Below are positions 1 through 10,207 of a stretch of DNA of 64,000 nt, in pieces. Made by a program: the position numbers and the translations under genes. This stretch comes from Natronospirillum sp. (GTDB taxonomy: Bacteria; Pseudomonadota; Gammaproteobacteria; Pseudomonadales; Natronospirillaceae), in the NCBI RefSeq assembly GCF_022565775.1, contig NZ_JAIUMC010000007.1, positions 1-64,000 of the forward strand. Direction: 5' to 3'. The notes below the pieces were generated by a model, which did not search any database, was not told the DNA's origin, and was given only the letters and a program-made list of their open reading frames with translations. The number at the start of each line of letters is the position of its first letter. Within the stretch, counting starts at the first letter, position 1.

Positions 1-100
1 TGGCCCGCCCGACCGGGACCAGTGAGCGGCGGAAACAAGGCACCACTGTTCGCGGTCTGCTGGCCCGGTTTGGCCTCAGGCAACAAGTCCAATGCAGAGT

Positions 101-225
101 ATCGCCCACGGGGTGGGCTCCTACGGAGGGGGTGCAGGGCCTGGAGCCGCGCATGGGGTACGGTTCCGGGCGCCGCCGAGCGCGGCCAAGGCCGGCGCCT
201 ACAATGGAGGTGGCCTCATCGGCCT
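101..225. repeat. REP/BIME-like intergenic repeat cluster
   Basis: GC-rich non-coding DNA downstream of the nitrilase gene. It contains GCCCACGGGGTGGGC followed by TCCTACGGAGG, the same words (in inverse orientation) as the element near 33.6 kb. Further right, a CTTGGCC/GGCC stretch bordered by CCTACA resembles the elements at 32.0, 50.1 and 51.0 kb. The remainder of bases 1-223 holds no ORF with coding character. Boundaries are approximate; membership of the family is judged by eye. Confidence 0.5.
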
Positions 226-1093
226 ACAGGCGGTGGTGTTGGTGGGTGGGGAGTTGGGTGCGGATGCGTTTGAGGTAGTCGCGGCTGATGCGGCCGATGA
301 GCACGTCGGGTTCGGAGGCCAGGGCGGCCCGGGCGTCGCCCCAGGGGTCTATCAACTGGCTGTGGCCCCAGGTGCGGCGCTTGCTGTCATGCCAGCCGCA
401 CTGATTGACGCCCAGCACATAGCAGCCCTGCTCCACCGCTCGGGCACGCAGCAGCAAACCCCAGTGCGCCTGGCCGGTGCTGTGGGTAAAGGCGGAAGGC
501 ACCAGTATCAGCTCGGCACCCTGCTGGCGCAGGGCATCATAGAGTTCCGGAAAACGCAGGTCATAGCAGACCGTCAGGCCGACGCGAAGCGGCTCTCCAT
601 CATCGGCCGGAATATCCCAGGTTACCACCGAAGACCCCGGCGCGTAATGGTCCGACTCCCGGTAGCTGCCATAGGCGTCGCCCACATCCACGTCGAACAG
701 ATGAATCTTGTCATAGCGCGCGATCTGACGGCCGTCGGGCCCAAACACCCGACTGGCGGCCAGGCTTTTACCGGTCTTCTCATCGTGAATCGGCACCGTG
801 CCGGCCACCAGATAGATGCCATGTTCTCTGGCCTGTTGGCTGGCCCAGTCACTGATCGAGCCTGCATCGCCGGCCGCTTCCTGCTGCGCCACCGTGTCGA
901 AAGCGCCTGTACCCAGAGTGCCAAAATTCTCCGGCAGCACCACCAGACGGGCCTGCTGGGCCACAGCCTGCTCTATGCCCTGCGCGGCGTCCGCCAGGCT
1001 GTCTTCAACGGTGCCGCCACTGGTCATCTGCACACCGGCAACGGTCAGTATCGGGTTCTGCTCCGCCGTCGGGCTGGCAGATTTATCGGGCAT
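224..1093 (-). CDS. Carbon-nitrogen hydrolase (nitrilase superfamily, Nit-type amidase)
   Basis: A 289-residue cytosolic hydrolase of the nitrilase superfamily. The Glu-Lys-Cys triad is intact: E55 in LPENFG, K129 in RYDKIHLFD and C176 in LTVCYDLRFPELY. Family members of this Nit1/YbeM type are thought to be omega-amidases or deaminated-glutathione repair amidases; which substrate applies here cannot be read from sequence. The ORF track extends to 1258, but the ATG at 1093 begins a protein whose core strand LTVAGVQM falls at the expected place, and the longer N-terminus lies inside yhdP in another frame. It overlaps the yhdP stop by 11 bp, so it is the last gene of the minus-strand yhdP-nit unit, an order conserved in Pseudomonas. 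Confidence 0.9.
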   Translation of the reverse strand: MPDKSASPTAEQNPILTVAGVQMTSGGTVEDSLADAAQGIEQAVAQQARLVVLPENFGTLGTGAFDTVAQQEAAGDAGSISDWASQQAREHGIYLVAGTVPIHDEKTGKSLAASRVFGPDGRQIARYDKIHLFDVDVGDAYGSYRESDHYAPGSSVVTWDIPADDGEPLRVGLTVCYDLRFPELYDALRQQGAELILVPSAFTHSTGQAHWGLLLRARAVEQGCYVLGVNQCGWHDSKRRTWGHSQLIDPWGDARAALASEPDVLIGRISRDYLKRIRTQLPTHQHHRL

Positions 1094-4000
1094 CAGGTCC
1101 GAAGAGCTCACGCATTCTCTCCTCCAGGGTTGCTTCATTGCCCCTGATATCACTGTCAAAGAGCCGGCTGGCTCTGACGTCCGGCCGGGCAAGCGGCCCG
1201 CTGATCTCGGTGCGCACGCTGAACAGGCGCTCCAGTTCGCGCTCGAAAGCCCGCTCACCGAATATGACCATCAATGCCACGGGTGGCGAGAAGCCGGCCC
1301 CCAGCGCCAGCAGACCTGCAGTATTGCTGACCCGGGCGATGACGACGCCCTCGGCATCCAGTTCATCCTGCAGCATATCGTAATCACCACCGAAGAACAT
1401 GCGGGCACCACTGCCATCCAGCGACAAGCGCTCGCCCACACTGACCAGACCCTCTTCTACCAGCAGATCACCGCGAATACGATCGTAGGAAATACCAGCC
1501 GAGAACACGTCCCGAAAATCCAGGGCCAGGCGACGGAAAATGCGGGTGACATTGAGCAGACCGATCACCCGGATGGCATCAAAATCTTCCAGTTCGCGCA
1601 GGTTGCCGTCACGCACATCGAAGCCAACCTGGCCCCGCACACCACGGCCGTCAAAGGCCAGCGGACTGCCCTGCCAACTCAGTTCTGCCGAGCCCTGGGC
1701 ACGGTTGCTGGTGATCACCGGTGTCAGACCCGAGGCCACCAATACATCCGCCAGGTCACCGGTCGAGGCACGTAAATTCATGCTGGAGCTATGCTGCCCG
1801 GTAAGGGGGGTCTGCCATTCCATGTAGCCGTTAAGATTGACACCCCGGACGTCTCCGTTGATCCGGTCCACACGCAACCCTTCGGCGCGCGGACTCAGGG
1901 CAAACGCCCACTCGCCGAAAGATTCCGCATTGTAAGTCAGATTGTCGATCTCGATTTCCATGTGGGGCAACCAGGTCGGGTCAAGCTGTGCCAGCCAGTC
2001 CTGGTCCGGGTCATACTGGTATGGATCACGACGACGGCGCACGTCGGCGAGTAACAGTGGCTCGTCGTCCAATGCAGTGGCATCTTCCACAACCGCAGGA
2101 AGAATGACCCGGACCAGGTCGCCCAGGTGCAAAAAATCCAGAGCCAGCAGGGTTGGTTCACCCTGCTGGTCAGGCACTGACAGTGTGCCACCGACACGCC
2201 GTGAATCGACACGGGCGACCCATTGCTCTGCCTCTCTCTCCAGCGTCATGGTGCCACCGTCGGCTTGATAATCGCCAAGGAGCAGACTGTCCGTCTGCGC
2301 CCGTATCTCATGCAGACGGGTATCTGCAAGTGCATCAAGCAGGGCACGAAGGCCAGAGGGCGCGAGTAACTCTGGAGCGAGATCGACAATCTCGACTGGC
2401 ACTGGAGGCCCCTCAACTTCGGGCTCGATACCCTCCCCTTCTGCCTGCGGCAAAGTGGCCGCAGCCAGCGGGCCGGGCAGCGCATACAGGGGCTGTATCT
2501 GCGCCCAGGCCTCGGCCCAGGCCTGTACATTGATTTCGGGGAGTTGAGCGCCAAGTTGAATATGATTGTCGGGCACAGACCCCGGCTCCCCATCACCCAA
2601 CTGAATGGCGCCGGCTCTCGGAATCCAGTCAGCGCCGGCGCGCAAGTCGATATCAAGCGCGTCGTCATAGTTTGCGCGGATACGATGATCGCCCTCTCTC
2701 AGGGTCAATTGCAGGTCCAGCGGCCGACCCTCAGCGGCCTGCTTGCCCAGGGGCTCCGGAAAGTCGAGTGCCAGGCCGCGCAGGTCAGAGCTGGCCTGCA
2801 AATCTATGCTCCCTTCCTGCACCGACAATTCACCCTGATAGTCGATACTGGCCGACTGGCTGGCCAGCCAGGGGTCCTGCAGCCAGAGGCCCAGTTCAGC
2901 CAGTGGTATCAACCCTTGACCGGGAAAATAAAGTCGCCAGGCGCCATCTGGCAGTACTTCAGTCTGCATGGACGCTGCCAGTGGCCCGCCGAACAGCTCA
3001 GCCTGCAGGCCAGGTGAGCGCAGTCCACGCTGGGTGGACAGAAACAGAGGGCCATTGATCTCGTTGAAGCGAAGATTCTGCGTCGGCATGACCAGTTCGC
3101 TGTCCTGAACCGTCATGGCCAGCTCCAGTTCCACCGGCGCGTCAAAGAGGGGGATGCGCAGATCCAAATCACCGGAAACCCGGCCATCCAATTGCCAGTT
3201 CAGTATTTCCGGCGGCACCATGTCGCGCACTGGAGAATCCGTGACCAGTTGCCAGGCATCGCGACCCTCTGCTTCGCTGTAACCGGAAACAAAAACCGAG
3301 GTGTTTTCGACGAAGGGCAAACGAAGGCGGCCCTGATCCAGGGTCAGTTCCGCATACTGGCCGGTGTCCAGGCGCGCATTGATGCCATTGTGGTCAAGAA
3401 AGAAATTACCTCCAACCTGCTCGAACTCGGGCCAGTTTTCATCGATTTCGATGGTGGCCGAGGCGACGTCAGCGCCAATCTTGCCGATACGCGTACGCAG
3501 GTCATCGGCAAAGATGTTGGGCATGGCGATTGCCCAGGGGCCGCCTTCAACATCCTGCAAACGAGTGTGCATCCAGTCGAGAATATTGGCCGGCAATTGA
3601 ATCGGCAGGCCACTGAACAGGCTTTCGGTGTGCAGCCGTTCTCCGGCCAGGGCCAAGGACAGAATGGTCTCAGCAGCCGACTCTCGTTCCGGGTCCATGG
3701 CCGTGGAAAAGGCAAACCGCCCCAGTACCCGACCACTGTCCCGCCAGTCGAAATCAACTTCGGAGCTGGCGATCTGAAGTTTCAGATCTTCTGACAGATG
3801 CCAGGCGACGGAGCCTGCACGGACGTCCATCAAAATGGGTTCGGGCAGCGAATTGGGCAACCTGACCTGCAGCGGGCCCGGCTCCACAGACACCACCCCC
3901 TGGCGCAGCCCGGCGCTGAATCGGGCATCGACCTGATCAAAACCCGGGATCTGCCCGAGATGCCCAAACTCGCCATTGCGAATAAGACCAGAGGCGCTCA

Positions 4001-5168
4001 GGCCCTCCAGGTCCCAGTCACCCTCTATGCGCGGTATATGGAGGGCCAGATCATTGACCTGCCCTCGGATACTGTGCCGCGTGAACAGGTCCACCGGCAG
4101 CCAGGGCTCCACCATGGCACCCAGAGTCACCACGGACAGTTGGCTGGTGTCCACGGTCAGGCCGTCCGGGCTCAGTGCAATATCATGACTGGACGGCAAC
4201 CAGGTCTGATCGTTGTAGCTGAAACTGATGTCACGCAACCGGACTCGGTGCTCGTCTTCGCCACCCGGCTCCCAGTGCAATGCGGCAGACAAGTCCTGCA
4301 GGCTCTGCTCGGCCTCATCATTGGGCGCCCGGAACCGCAGATTGGCCTGCTGAAGGTCAGCCTGCAGATATTGCAGGCGACCATCACGCCAGCGCAGCCA
4401 CCAGTTGGCCGCCAGCTCGAGCTGATTCAGTTCAAAGTCGGGGAGATCCGGCAGGGCTCCACGGAAAGGGGAAAGATCGAGCGTGTCATGGCGTAGATAG
4501 GCATACACATCCGGGTTGTTGCGAGTGTCGCGGGCTTCTATCTGCAAGCCGGCAGTGACTGCCTGACCTTCAGGATCGAAAATCAGCTCGCCACTGAGCT
4601 CGTGGTATTCGTGAGTGCCAATGATAAGGGCGTCCGCCAGCAGAATATCAAGGCTCTCATCGTCACTGGTCAGCGTGAGCACCATGTCACGCAGACGAAT
4701 GGCGTCCTGCTCCAGCAACTGATTGTAGGCGGTTTCGAATACCTCTCGCAATTGTACATCCCGCTCCAGGATGGCGAAGGCAGGCACCTGCCACCGGTCA
4801 CCGTCCTGAACGGCCTCGACGCGGCCGCCATTGACCTGAAAACGGTTGAAAATGACATTCTGCTTGGCCAGCGACGTCAGCAGTGCCGGCTCCAGCGTCA
4901 CGCTGGTCAGCTCAAACGAATCACCAATCGACAGCCCTCGCACTGTGAATACCGGCCCGAACCCGCGCCACTCGCCCTGAATACCGGCAATGGACACGGG
5001 CTGTTCAAGCAGCTCGGAAAAATAGCTCTCGAGGGTAGGTGTGGTACGCTCGACCATGGGCGCAAGCTGCCGCCCGGCAATCACATAGACCACCATCAGC
5101 AGCGCCAAAAGCGCCATCGAACGCCACACGGCGCGGCGCAGGTTGAACAGCGTGGTGCGGGCGCTCAT
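1083..5168 (-). CDS. yhdP: YhdP family AsmA-like envelope protein
   Basis: A 1361-residue protein with one N-terminal membrane anchor (about residues 13-35) followed by a long periplasmic beta-rich part with DUF3971 and a C-terminal AsmA-like domain. YhdP belongs to the TamB/AsmA-like bridge proteins that carry phospholipids from the inner to the outer membrane. The repeated short amphipathic strand pattern (for example VSGDLDLRIPLFDAPVELEL) fits the groove-shaped fold. I chose the ATG at 5168, which has GGAGG upstream; the ORF track's GTG at 5186 is an alternative six residues longer. It lies 27 bp after rng and overlaps nit, so it is part of a mre-maf-rng-yhdP-nit minus-strand cluster. Family assignment is firm; lipid transport is known for E. 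coli, inferred here. Confidence 0.9.
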   Translation of the reverse strand: MSARTTLFNLRRAVWRSMALLALLMVVYVIAGRQLAPMVERTTPTLESYFSELLEQPVSIAGIQGEWRGFGPVFTVRGLSIGDSFELTSVTLEPALLTSLAKQNVIFNRFQVNGGRVEAVQDGDRWQVPAFAILERDVQLREVFETAYNQLLEQDAIRLRDMVLTLTSDDESLDILLADALIIGTHEYHELSGELIFDPEGQAVTAGLQIEARDTRNNPDVYAYLRHDTLDLSPFRGALPDLPDFELNQLELAANWWLRWRDGRLQYLQADLQQANLRFRAPNDEAEQSLQDLSAALHWEPGGEDEHRVRLRDISFSYNDQTWLPSSHDIALSPDGLTVDTSQLSVVTLGAMVEPWLPVDLFTRHSIRGQVNDLALHIPRIEGDWDLEGLSASGLIRNGEFGHLGQIPGFDQVDARFSAGLRQGVVSVEPGPLQVRLPNSLPEPILMDVRAGSVAWHLSEDLKLQIASSEVDFDWRDSGRVLGRFAFSTAMDPERESAAETILSLALAGERLHTESLFSGLPIQLPANILDWMHTRLQDVEGGPWAIAMPNIFADDLRTRIGKIGADVASATIEIDENWPEFEQVGGNFFLDHNGINARLDTGQYAELTLDQGRLRLPFVENTSVFVSGYSEAEGRDAWQLVTDSPVRDMVPPEILNWQLDGRVSGDLDLRIPLFDAPVELELAMTVQDSELVMPTQNLRFNEINGPLFLSTQRGLRSPGLQAELFGGPLAASMQTEVLPDGAWRLYFPGQGLIPLAELGLWLQDPWLASQSASIDYQGELSVQEGSIDLQASSDLRGLALDFPEPLGKQAAEGRPLDLQLTLREGDHRIRANYDDALDIDLRAGADWIPRAGAIQLGDGEPGSVPDNHIQLGAQLPEINVQAWAEAWAQIQPLYALPGPLAAATLPQAEGEGIEPEVEGPPVPVEIVDLAPELLAPSGLRALLDALADTRLHEIRAQTDSLLLGDYQADGGTMTLEREAEQWVARVDSRRVGGTLSVPDQQGEPTLLALDFLHLGDLVRVILPAVVEDATALDDEPLLLADVRRRRDPYQYDPDQDWLAQLDPTWLPHMEIEIDNLTYNAESFGEWAFALSPRAEGLRVDRINGDVRGVNLNGYMEWQTPLTGQHSSSMNLRASTGDLADVLVASGLTPVITSNRAQGSAELSWQGSPLAFDGRGVRGQVGFDVRDGNLRELEDFDAIRVIGLLNVTRIFRRLALDFRDVFSAGISYDRIRGDLLVEEGLVSVGERLSLDGSGARMFFGGDYDMLQDELDAEGVVIARVSNTAGLLALGAGFSPPVALMVIFGERAFERELERLFSVRTEISGPLARPDVRASRLFDSDIRGNEATLEERMRELFGPDAR

Positions 5169-5195
5169 ACTGACTCGGCCCTCCACCCGCGTGGA

Positions 5196-6647
5196 TCAAA
5201 GCAGAACCACATCAAACTGGTCAGTCTGATACAGTGATTCCACTTGAAATTTGAGCGGTTTGCCAATGAATTCCTCCAGATCGGCTACTGCGGCAGATTC
5301 CTCATCCAGCAGTCGATCAACCACAGACTGTGACGCCAACACCATATAGCTGCGGTTATCGTATGCGCGTTCCTCGCGCATGATTTCGCGGAATATCTCG
5401 TAACACACCGTCTGCGCCGTTTTCATCCTGCCCCGCCCGCCGCAAGCGGGGCAGATGTCGGTGAGCAGATGTTCGAGACTCTCGCGTGTTCGTTTGCGGG
5501 TCATTTCCACCAGGCCCAACTCGGACACGCCGGTCACCTTGGTTTTTGCATGATCCCGCTCCAGTGTTTTCTCCAGCATCCGCAGTACCTGGCGACGATG
5601 TTCCGGATCTGCCATATCGATAAAATCAATGATGATGATCCCGCCCAGGTTGCGCAGCCTCAGTTGCCGCACGATGGTGGCAACGGCTTCCAGGTTGGTC
5701 TTGAAAATCGTTTCTTCCAGGTTGCGGTGCCCGACATAGCCGCCCGTATTGACGTCAATGGTCGACATGGCCTCTGTCTGATCGAAGATGACATAGCCTC
5801 CGCTTTTGAGGTCCACCTTGCGCGACAGGGCCCGTTCCAGTTCTTCTTCTACGCCGAACAGATCGAAAATCGGTCGTTCGCCAGGATAATATTCGAAAAC
5901 CGGCTCGACTTCCGGGTTGTACTTGCGCACAAACTCAATCGTTCGAGCATAGGTCTCGCGCGAGTCAACGCGGATTTTCTCCACATCAGTGCGCACCATG
6001 TCTCTGGCGACGCGCAGAAACAACGGCAGGTCTTCATAAACGATGTGCGGGGGCGTCCGATCACGGGTCTTTTCCTGCAGGGCAGCCCACAAACGCTTCA
6101 AGTAGGCCATATCGGCCCGCAATTCCGCCTCGCCGGCCCCTTCGGCCGCGGTGCGCAGAATGAACCCGCCGCTGTTGATGTCCAGTTCCTGCTGCAAACT
6201 GCTGACCAGATGGCGCAATCGCTCCCGCTCTTCCTCCCCTTCGATGCGCTGGCTGATGCCGACATGGTCGGCATCCGGCATATACACCAGATAACGTGAG
6301 GGCACTGAAAACTGGGTAGTCAGGCGAGCGCCTTTGGTGCCGATAGGGTCTTTCACCACCTGCACCATCAGTGGCTGGCCTTCCCGCACCAGCTCAGCGA
6401 TACCGGGAATGGTCTCACTGCCTGGGGCAATGTCACCGGCATGGATGAAGGCCGCCCGTTCGAGCCCGACATCAACAAACGCCGCCTGCATGCCCGGTAG
6501 CACACGCACCACCTTGCCCTGATAGATGTTGCCGACAATGCCACGTGACTGGGTCCGTTCGATGAACACTTCCTGGGCTACCCCGTTTTCCACCAGGGCG
6601 ACACGGGCTTCCATCGGTGTCACATTGACCAGTATCTCAGCATTCAT
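5196..6647 (-). CDS. rng: Ribonuclease G
   Basis: A 483-residue RNase E/G family endoribonuclease, the usual length of RNase G (no C-terminal degradosome scaffold as in RNase E). An S1-like RNA-binding domain occupies about residues 37-120. The catalytic metal aspartates are D298 (STIDVNTG) and D341 (IIIDFIDM), and the zinc-link motif CPACGGRG carries C399 and C402. The family matures the 5' end of 16S rRNA and turns over some mRNAs, preferring 5'-monophosphate ends. Its ATG overlaps the stop of maf in an ATGA, so the two are translationally coupled. Placement between maf and yhdP matches the cafA locus of Pseudomonas. Confidence 0.97.
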   Translation of the reverse strand: MNAEILVNVTPMEARVALVENGVAQEVFIERTQSRGIVGNIYQGKVVRVLPGMQAAFVDVGLERAAFIHAGDIAPGSETIPGIAELVREGQPLMVQVVKDPIGTKGARLTTQFSVPSRYLVYMPDADHVGISQRIEGEEERERLRHLVSSLQQELDINSGGFILRTAAEGAGEAELRADMAYLKRLWAALQEKTRDRTPPHIVYEDLPLFLRVARDMVRTDVEKIRVDSRETYARTIEFVRKYNPEVEPVFEYYPGERPIFDLFGVEEELERALSRKVDLKSGGYVIFDQTEAMSTIDVNTGGYVGHRNLEETIFKTNLEAVATIVRQLRLRNLGGIIIIDFIDMADPEHRRQVLRMLEKTLERDHAKTKVTGVSELGLVEMTRKRTRESLEHLLTDICPACGGRGRMKTAQTVCYEIFREIMREERAYDNRSYMVLASQSVVDRLLDEESAAVADLEEFIGKPLKFQVESLYQTDQFDVVLL

Positions 6648-7282
6648 GTCAGGCGTTGTCCTTTGTGTGATCCATTGTCGTGAGTGTTCCGGGGTGAACC
6701 GGCGGACAGCAGATCGAAACCGGCTTCCTGCAGCAACTGTGCGGTCAGATCAATCGGCAATCCCATGACTGCATGATAATTGCCATCGATGCGCTGCACA
6801 AAGCGGGCACCTGCACCCTGTATACCATAAGCCCCTGCCTTGTCGGCCGGTTCGCCGGTCGCCCAGTAGGCCGCAATGTCATCAACACTGAGAGGGTGAA
6901 ACCAGACCCGGGTAGCGCTTTGCCGGTGGCGCACCAAGCCATCCGGGCTGCACAGGGCAACGGCAGTCAGCACGTCATGCTCAGCGCCCGACAGGGCCCG
7001 CAGCATACGGTGCGCATCCGCCTGATCCAGGGGCTTGCCAAGAATCTGCCCGTCCTTGACCACGGTGGTATCGGCGCCCAGTACCCAGGTATCGTGCGGT
7101 GCATCGAGCAATTGCTGTACGTGCCGCGCCTTCTCGATGGCCATGCGGTCAACATAAATGGCAGGGCTTTCTGCCGCCAGCGGCGTCTCATCAATATGAC
7201 CTGCCTGGACGGCAAAAGGTATTCCCAAGAGTTCCAGCAGCTCTTTACGCCGGGGAGAGGCAGAACCCAGAATCAGTGTCAT
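6644..7282 (-). CDS. maf: Maf family nucleoside triphosphate pyrophosphatase
   Basis: A 212-residue Maf/HAM1-fold protein. The signature LGSASPRRKELLELLG at the N-terminus binds the triphosphate, and GADTTVV plus KPLDQADAHRML are conserved family blocks. Proteins of this subfamily (YhdE type) hydrolyse dTTP and UTP or modified pyrimidine nucleotides to monophosphates, a house-cleaning activity, and have been linked to septum inhibition. The C-terminal 20 residues (SAGSPRNTHDNG) are a non-conserved tail. It sits 4 bp downstream of mreD and overlaps rng by 4 bp, so it is transcribed with the cell-shape genes. Exact nucleotide preference is inferred from the subfamily. Confidence 0.93.
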   Translation of the reverse strand: MTLILGSASPRRKELLELLGIPFAVQAGHIDETPLAAESPAIYVDRMAIEKARHVQQLLDAPHDTWVLGADTTVVKDGQILGKPLDQADAHRMLRALSGAEHDVLTAVALCSPDGLVRHRQSATRVWFHPLSVDDIAAYWATGEPADKAGAYGIQGAGARFVQRIDGNYHAVMGLPIDLTAQLLQEAGFDLLSAGSPRNTHDNGSHKGQRLT

Positions 7283-7286
7283 CTTT

Positions 7287-7778
7287 CTATTTTACCCGGT
7301 ATCGGATACGCAGACCACGAAGGGTCAGGTAAATCAAAGGCCACAGCAGCGCACTGCTGAGGGCTGGCAGAAGATAAAGACCACCGGGCGCAAACCCAGC
7401 CCCGAACAGCGCCCGCAGCGCCTGCTTGATAACCAGATAGGCACCAATGATCAGCAGTATCATGCCCGCCTGCTGCACCGGTGGGTAGATCCGTATCCGC
7501 TGGTGCAGTGCCAGTGCCGTGAAGGCGACAAAAGCCATGGCAACGCCCTGCATGCCCAGTGGCTTGCCACCATGAACATCCATGACCACACCGACCAGAA
7601 AGGCAAACAAGATACCGAACCGATAGGGAATGGCGAGCACCCAGTAGATCACCACCAGAGCCACCCACTCAGGGGCTGCATAGGCCGCCCAGCCGGGTAA
7701 GCCAAAGGTACTCAGCAGGATGGCCAGTACAAGGGTGGCATAAGGCACCCAGAGGTTATTCGCCTTGGGTATCTCCAC
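7287..7778 (-). CDS. mreD: Rod shape-determining protein MreD
   Basis: A 163-residue inner-membrane protein with about five transmembrane helices, the size of E. coli MreD. It is a partner of MreC, MreB, RodA and PBP2 in the elongasome. The ORF track starts at 7877, but the first 33 residues there are only the mreC reading region in another frame. A GTG at 7778 has AGGA 7 nt upstream and gives the normal length, so I use it; this start overlaps mreC by 23 bp. The residues KPLGMQGVAMAF and a basic C-terminus (RIRYRVK) are typical. Sequence conservation of MreD is low, so position in the mreBCD operon is a major part of the call. Confidence 0.93.
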   Translation of the reverse strand: MEIPKANNLWVPYATLVLAILLSTFGLPGWAAYAAPEWVALVVIYWVLAIPYRFGILFAFLVGVVMDVHGGKPLGMQGVAMAFVAFTALALHQRIRIYPPVQQAGMILLIIGAYLVIKQALRALFGAGFAPGGLYLLPALSSALLWPLIYLTLRGLRIRYRVK

Positions 7779-8616
7779 GCCGATTCCTGTTGTTGTTCTG
7801 AGTATCAACGAGCAGCACATGTCGAGTCCGATCCAGTTCCGCAAGCGGCCTGGCCCGAACTTCGGAGAACTGTGCACCCGGAATGCGTTCTACCCGGCTG
7901 ACTTCCGCCACCGGATAACCCATCGGGAAGCGCCCGCCCAGCCCGCTGGTGACCAACAGATCACCCTCCTGAATATCGGCGGTTTCGGGGACGAACATCA
8001 GGCTGAGCTCTGTCAGGTCACCGGTTCCAGTGACCGTAGTACGCACACCATTGCGGTTCACCTGAACCGGCACCGCATGGTTGGCATCACCAATCAGCAA
8101 GACCCGTGAGGTAAAGGGGTCCACCTCTATCACCTGCCCGACCAGCCCGTTGGCATCGATCACCGGCTGGCCGACATACACATTGTCGCGTGTACCGCGG
8201 TTCAGAATGACATGATGCGTAAAGGGATCAGGGTCGACACCGATCAGTTCCGCAGAAATAAACCGGTCTTCGAGCACTTCAGTGGCATTCAGCAACTGAC
8301 GCAGGCGTCGGTTTTCGATTTCCAGGGAGATCATCTGCTGTGAGCGCCGTTCGAGCACGAACAGCTGTGCCCTCAATTGCGCATTCTCTTCAATCAGCGA
8401 AGCACGGCTGGCGACTGAGCGTGAGGCCCAGTCGGCAATGGAAGAAGGAATACTGGCGACCAGACGAATAGGCGCCAGAGTCGCCGAAACGCCTTGCCGC
8501 ACATACTCAAGCTGGGCAAACCGCCAATCGGCGAGCAATAGCGCGCCTGCAAGCAGCAGAATCCAGAGAAACCGCTTACCGTATACACGCCTTTCCTGAA
8601 ACAGGGAGGTGCTCAT
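7756..8616 (-). CDS. mreC: Rod shape-determining protein MreC
   Basis: A 286-residue bitopic inner-membrane protein. A short cytoplasmic head, one membrane helix (about residues 14-30), a coiled coil (about 65-110, ENAQLRAQLFVLERR onward) and a periplasmic double beta-barrel with VNRNGVRTTVTGTG are all present in family order. MreC activates PBP2/RodA for lateral wall synthesis and dimerises through the coiled coil. It follows mreB after 69 bp, and its 3' end overlaps the GTG start of mreD. Nothing unusual is seen. Confidence 0.96.
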   Translation of the reverse strand: MSTSLFQERRVYGKRFLWILLLAGALLLADWRFAQLEYVRQGVSATLAPIRLVASIPSSIADWASRSVASRASLIEENAQLRAQLFVLERRSQQMISLEIENRRLRQLLNATEVLEDRFISAELIGVDPDPFTHHVILNRGTRDNVYVGQPVIDANGLVGQVIEVDPFTSRVLLIGDANHAVPVQVNRNGVRTTVTGTGDLTELSLMFVPETADIQEGDLLVTSGLGGRFPMGYPVAEVSRVERIPGAQFSEVRARPLAELDRTRHVLLVDTQNNNRNRRGDTQGE

Positions 8617-8685
8617 GAATGACCAGTGCCTGCGGCAACGAAGGACTCACGGTCAACCACTCCGGAGTTCAGTAATAACTCCACT

Positions 8686-9786
<1,101 letters not shown>

Positions 9787-9919
9787 TCAGGCTGCAATGT
9801 ATCAGTGGCGGGGATTTTGAGCAAGGCACAAATATGGTACCTTAGCGCCTTTCTGATCCTGCCCGTGTTCGGTTTTTGCCGGTTACGGGCCCGCCCGATA
9901 GTCAACCTTGGAGAAGCGC

Positions 9920-10207
9920 ATGAGCCTTGACCGCTCGGAAGTGGAGAATATTGCCATGCTGGCACGCCTGAAAATCGACGAGCAGGATGTTCCGCGCTAT
10001 GTCGATGCCCTGTCCAGCATCCTGGATCTGGTCGATGAAATGCAGGCCATCGATACATCTGGCGTCACGCCCCTTGCCAATCCGCTCGATTCGGTGCAGC
10101 GTCTGCGCGCCGACAATGTCACTGAAGACAACCAGCGCGAACATTTTCAGAGCATAGCTCCGGCCACCGATGCTGGCCTGTATCTCGTTCCCAAAGTCAT
10201 TGAATGA
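9920..10207 (+). CDS. gatC: Aspartyl/glutamyl-tRNA amidotransferase subunit C
   Basis: A 95-residue GatC subunit of the GatCAB complex that converts Asp-tRNA(Asn) and/or Glu-tRNA(Gln) to the amide. The N-terminal helix with [13 protein letters not shown] and the C-terminal LYLVPKVIE are family features; GatC clamps A to B. The ATG at 9920 has GGAG 7 nt upstream, so I prefer it to the TTG at 9908 used in the ORF track. Its TGA overlaps the gatA ATG. It is divergent from mreB, the arrangement found in Pseudomonas. Confidence 0.96.
   Translation: MSLDRSEVENIAMLARLKIDEQDVPRYVDALSSILDLVDEMQAIDTSGVTPLANPLDSVQRLRADNVTEDNQREHFQSIAPATDAGLYLVPKVIE

Noticed and set aside
1932-1950. TGTAAGTCAGATTGTCG resembling the 11-bp-repeat operator
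   Set aside because: It lies within the yhdP coding sequence with a poor second half-site and no start codon near on that strand; probably chance.
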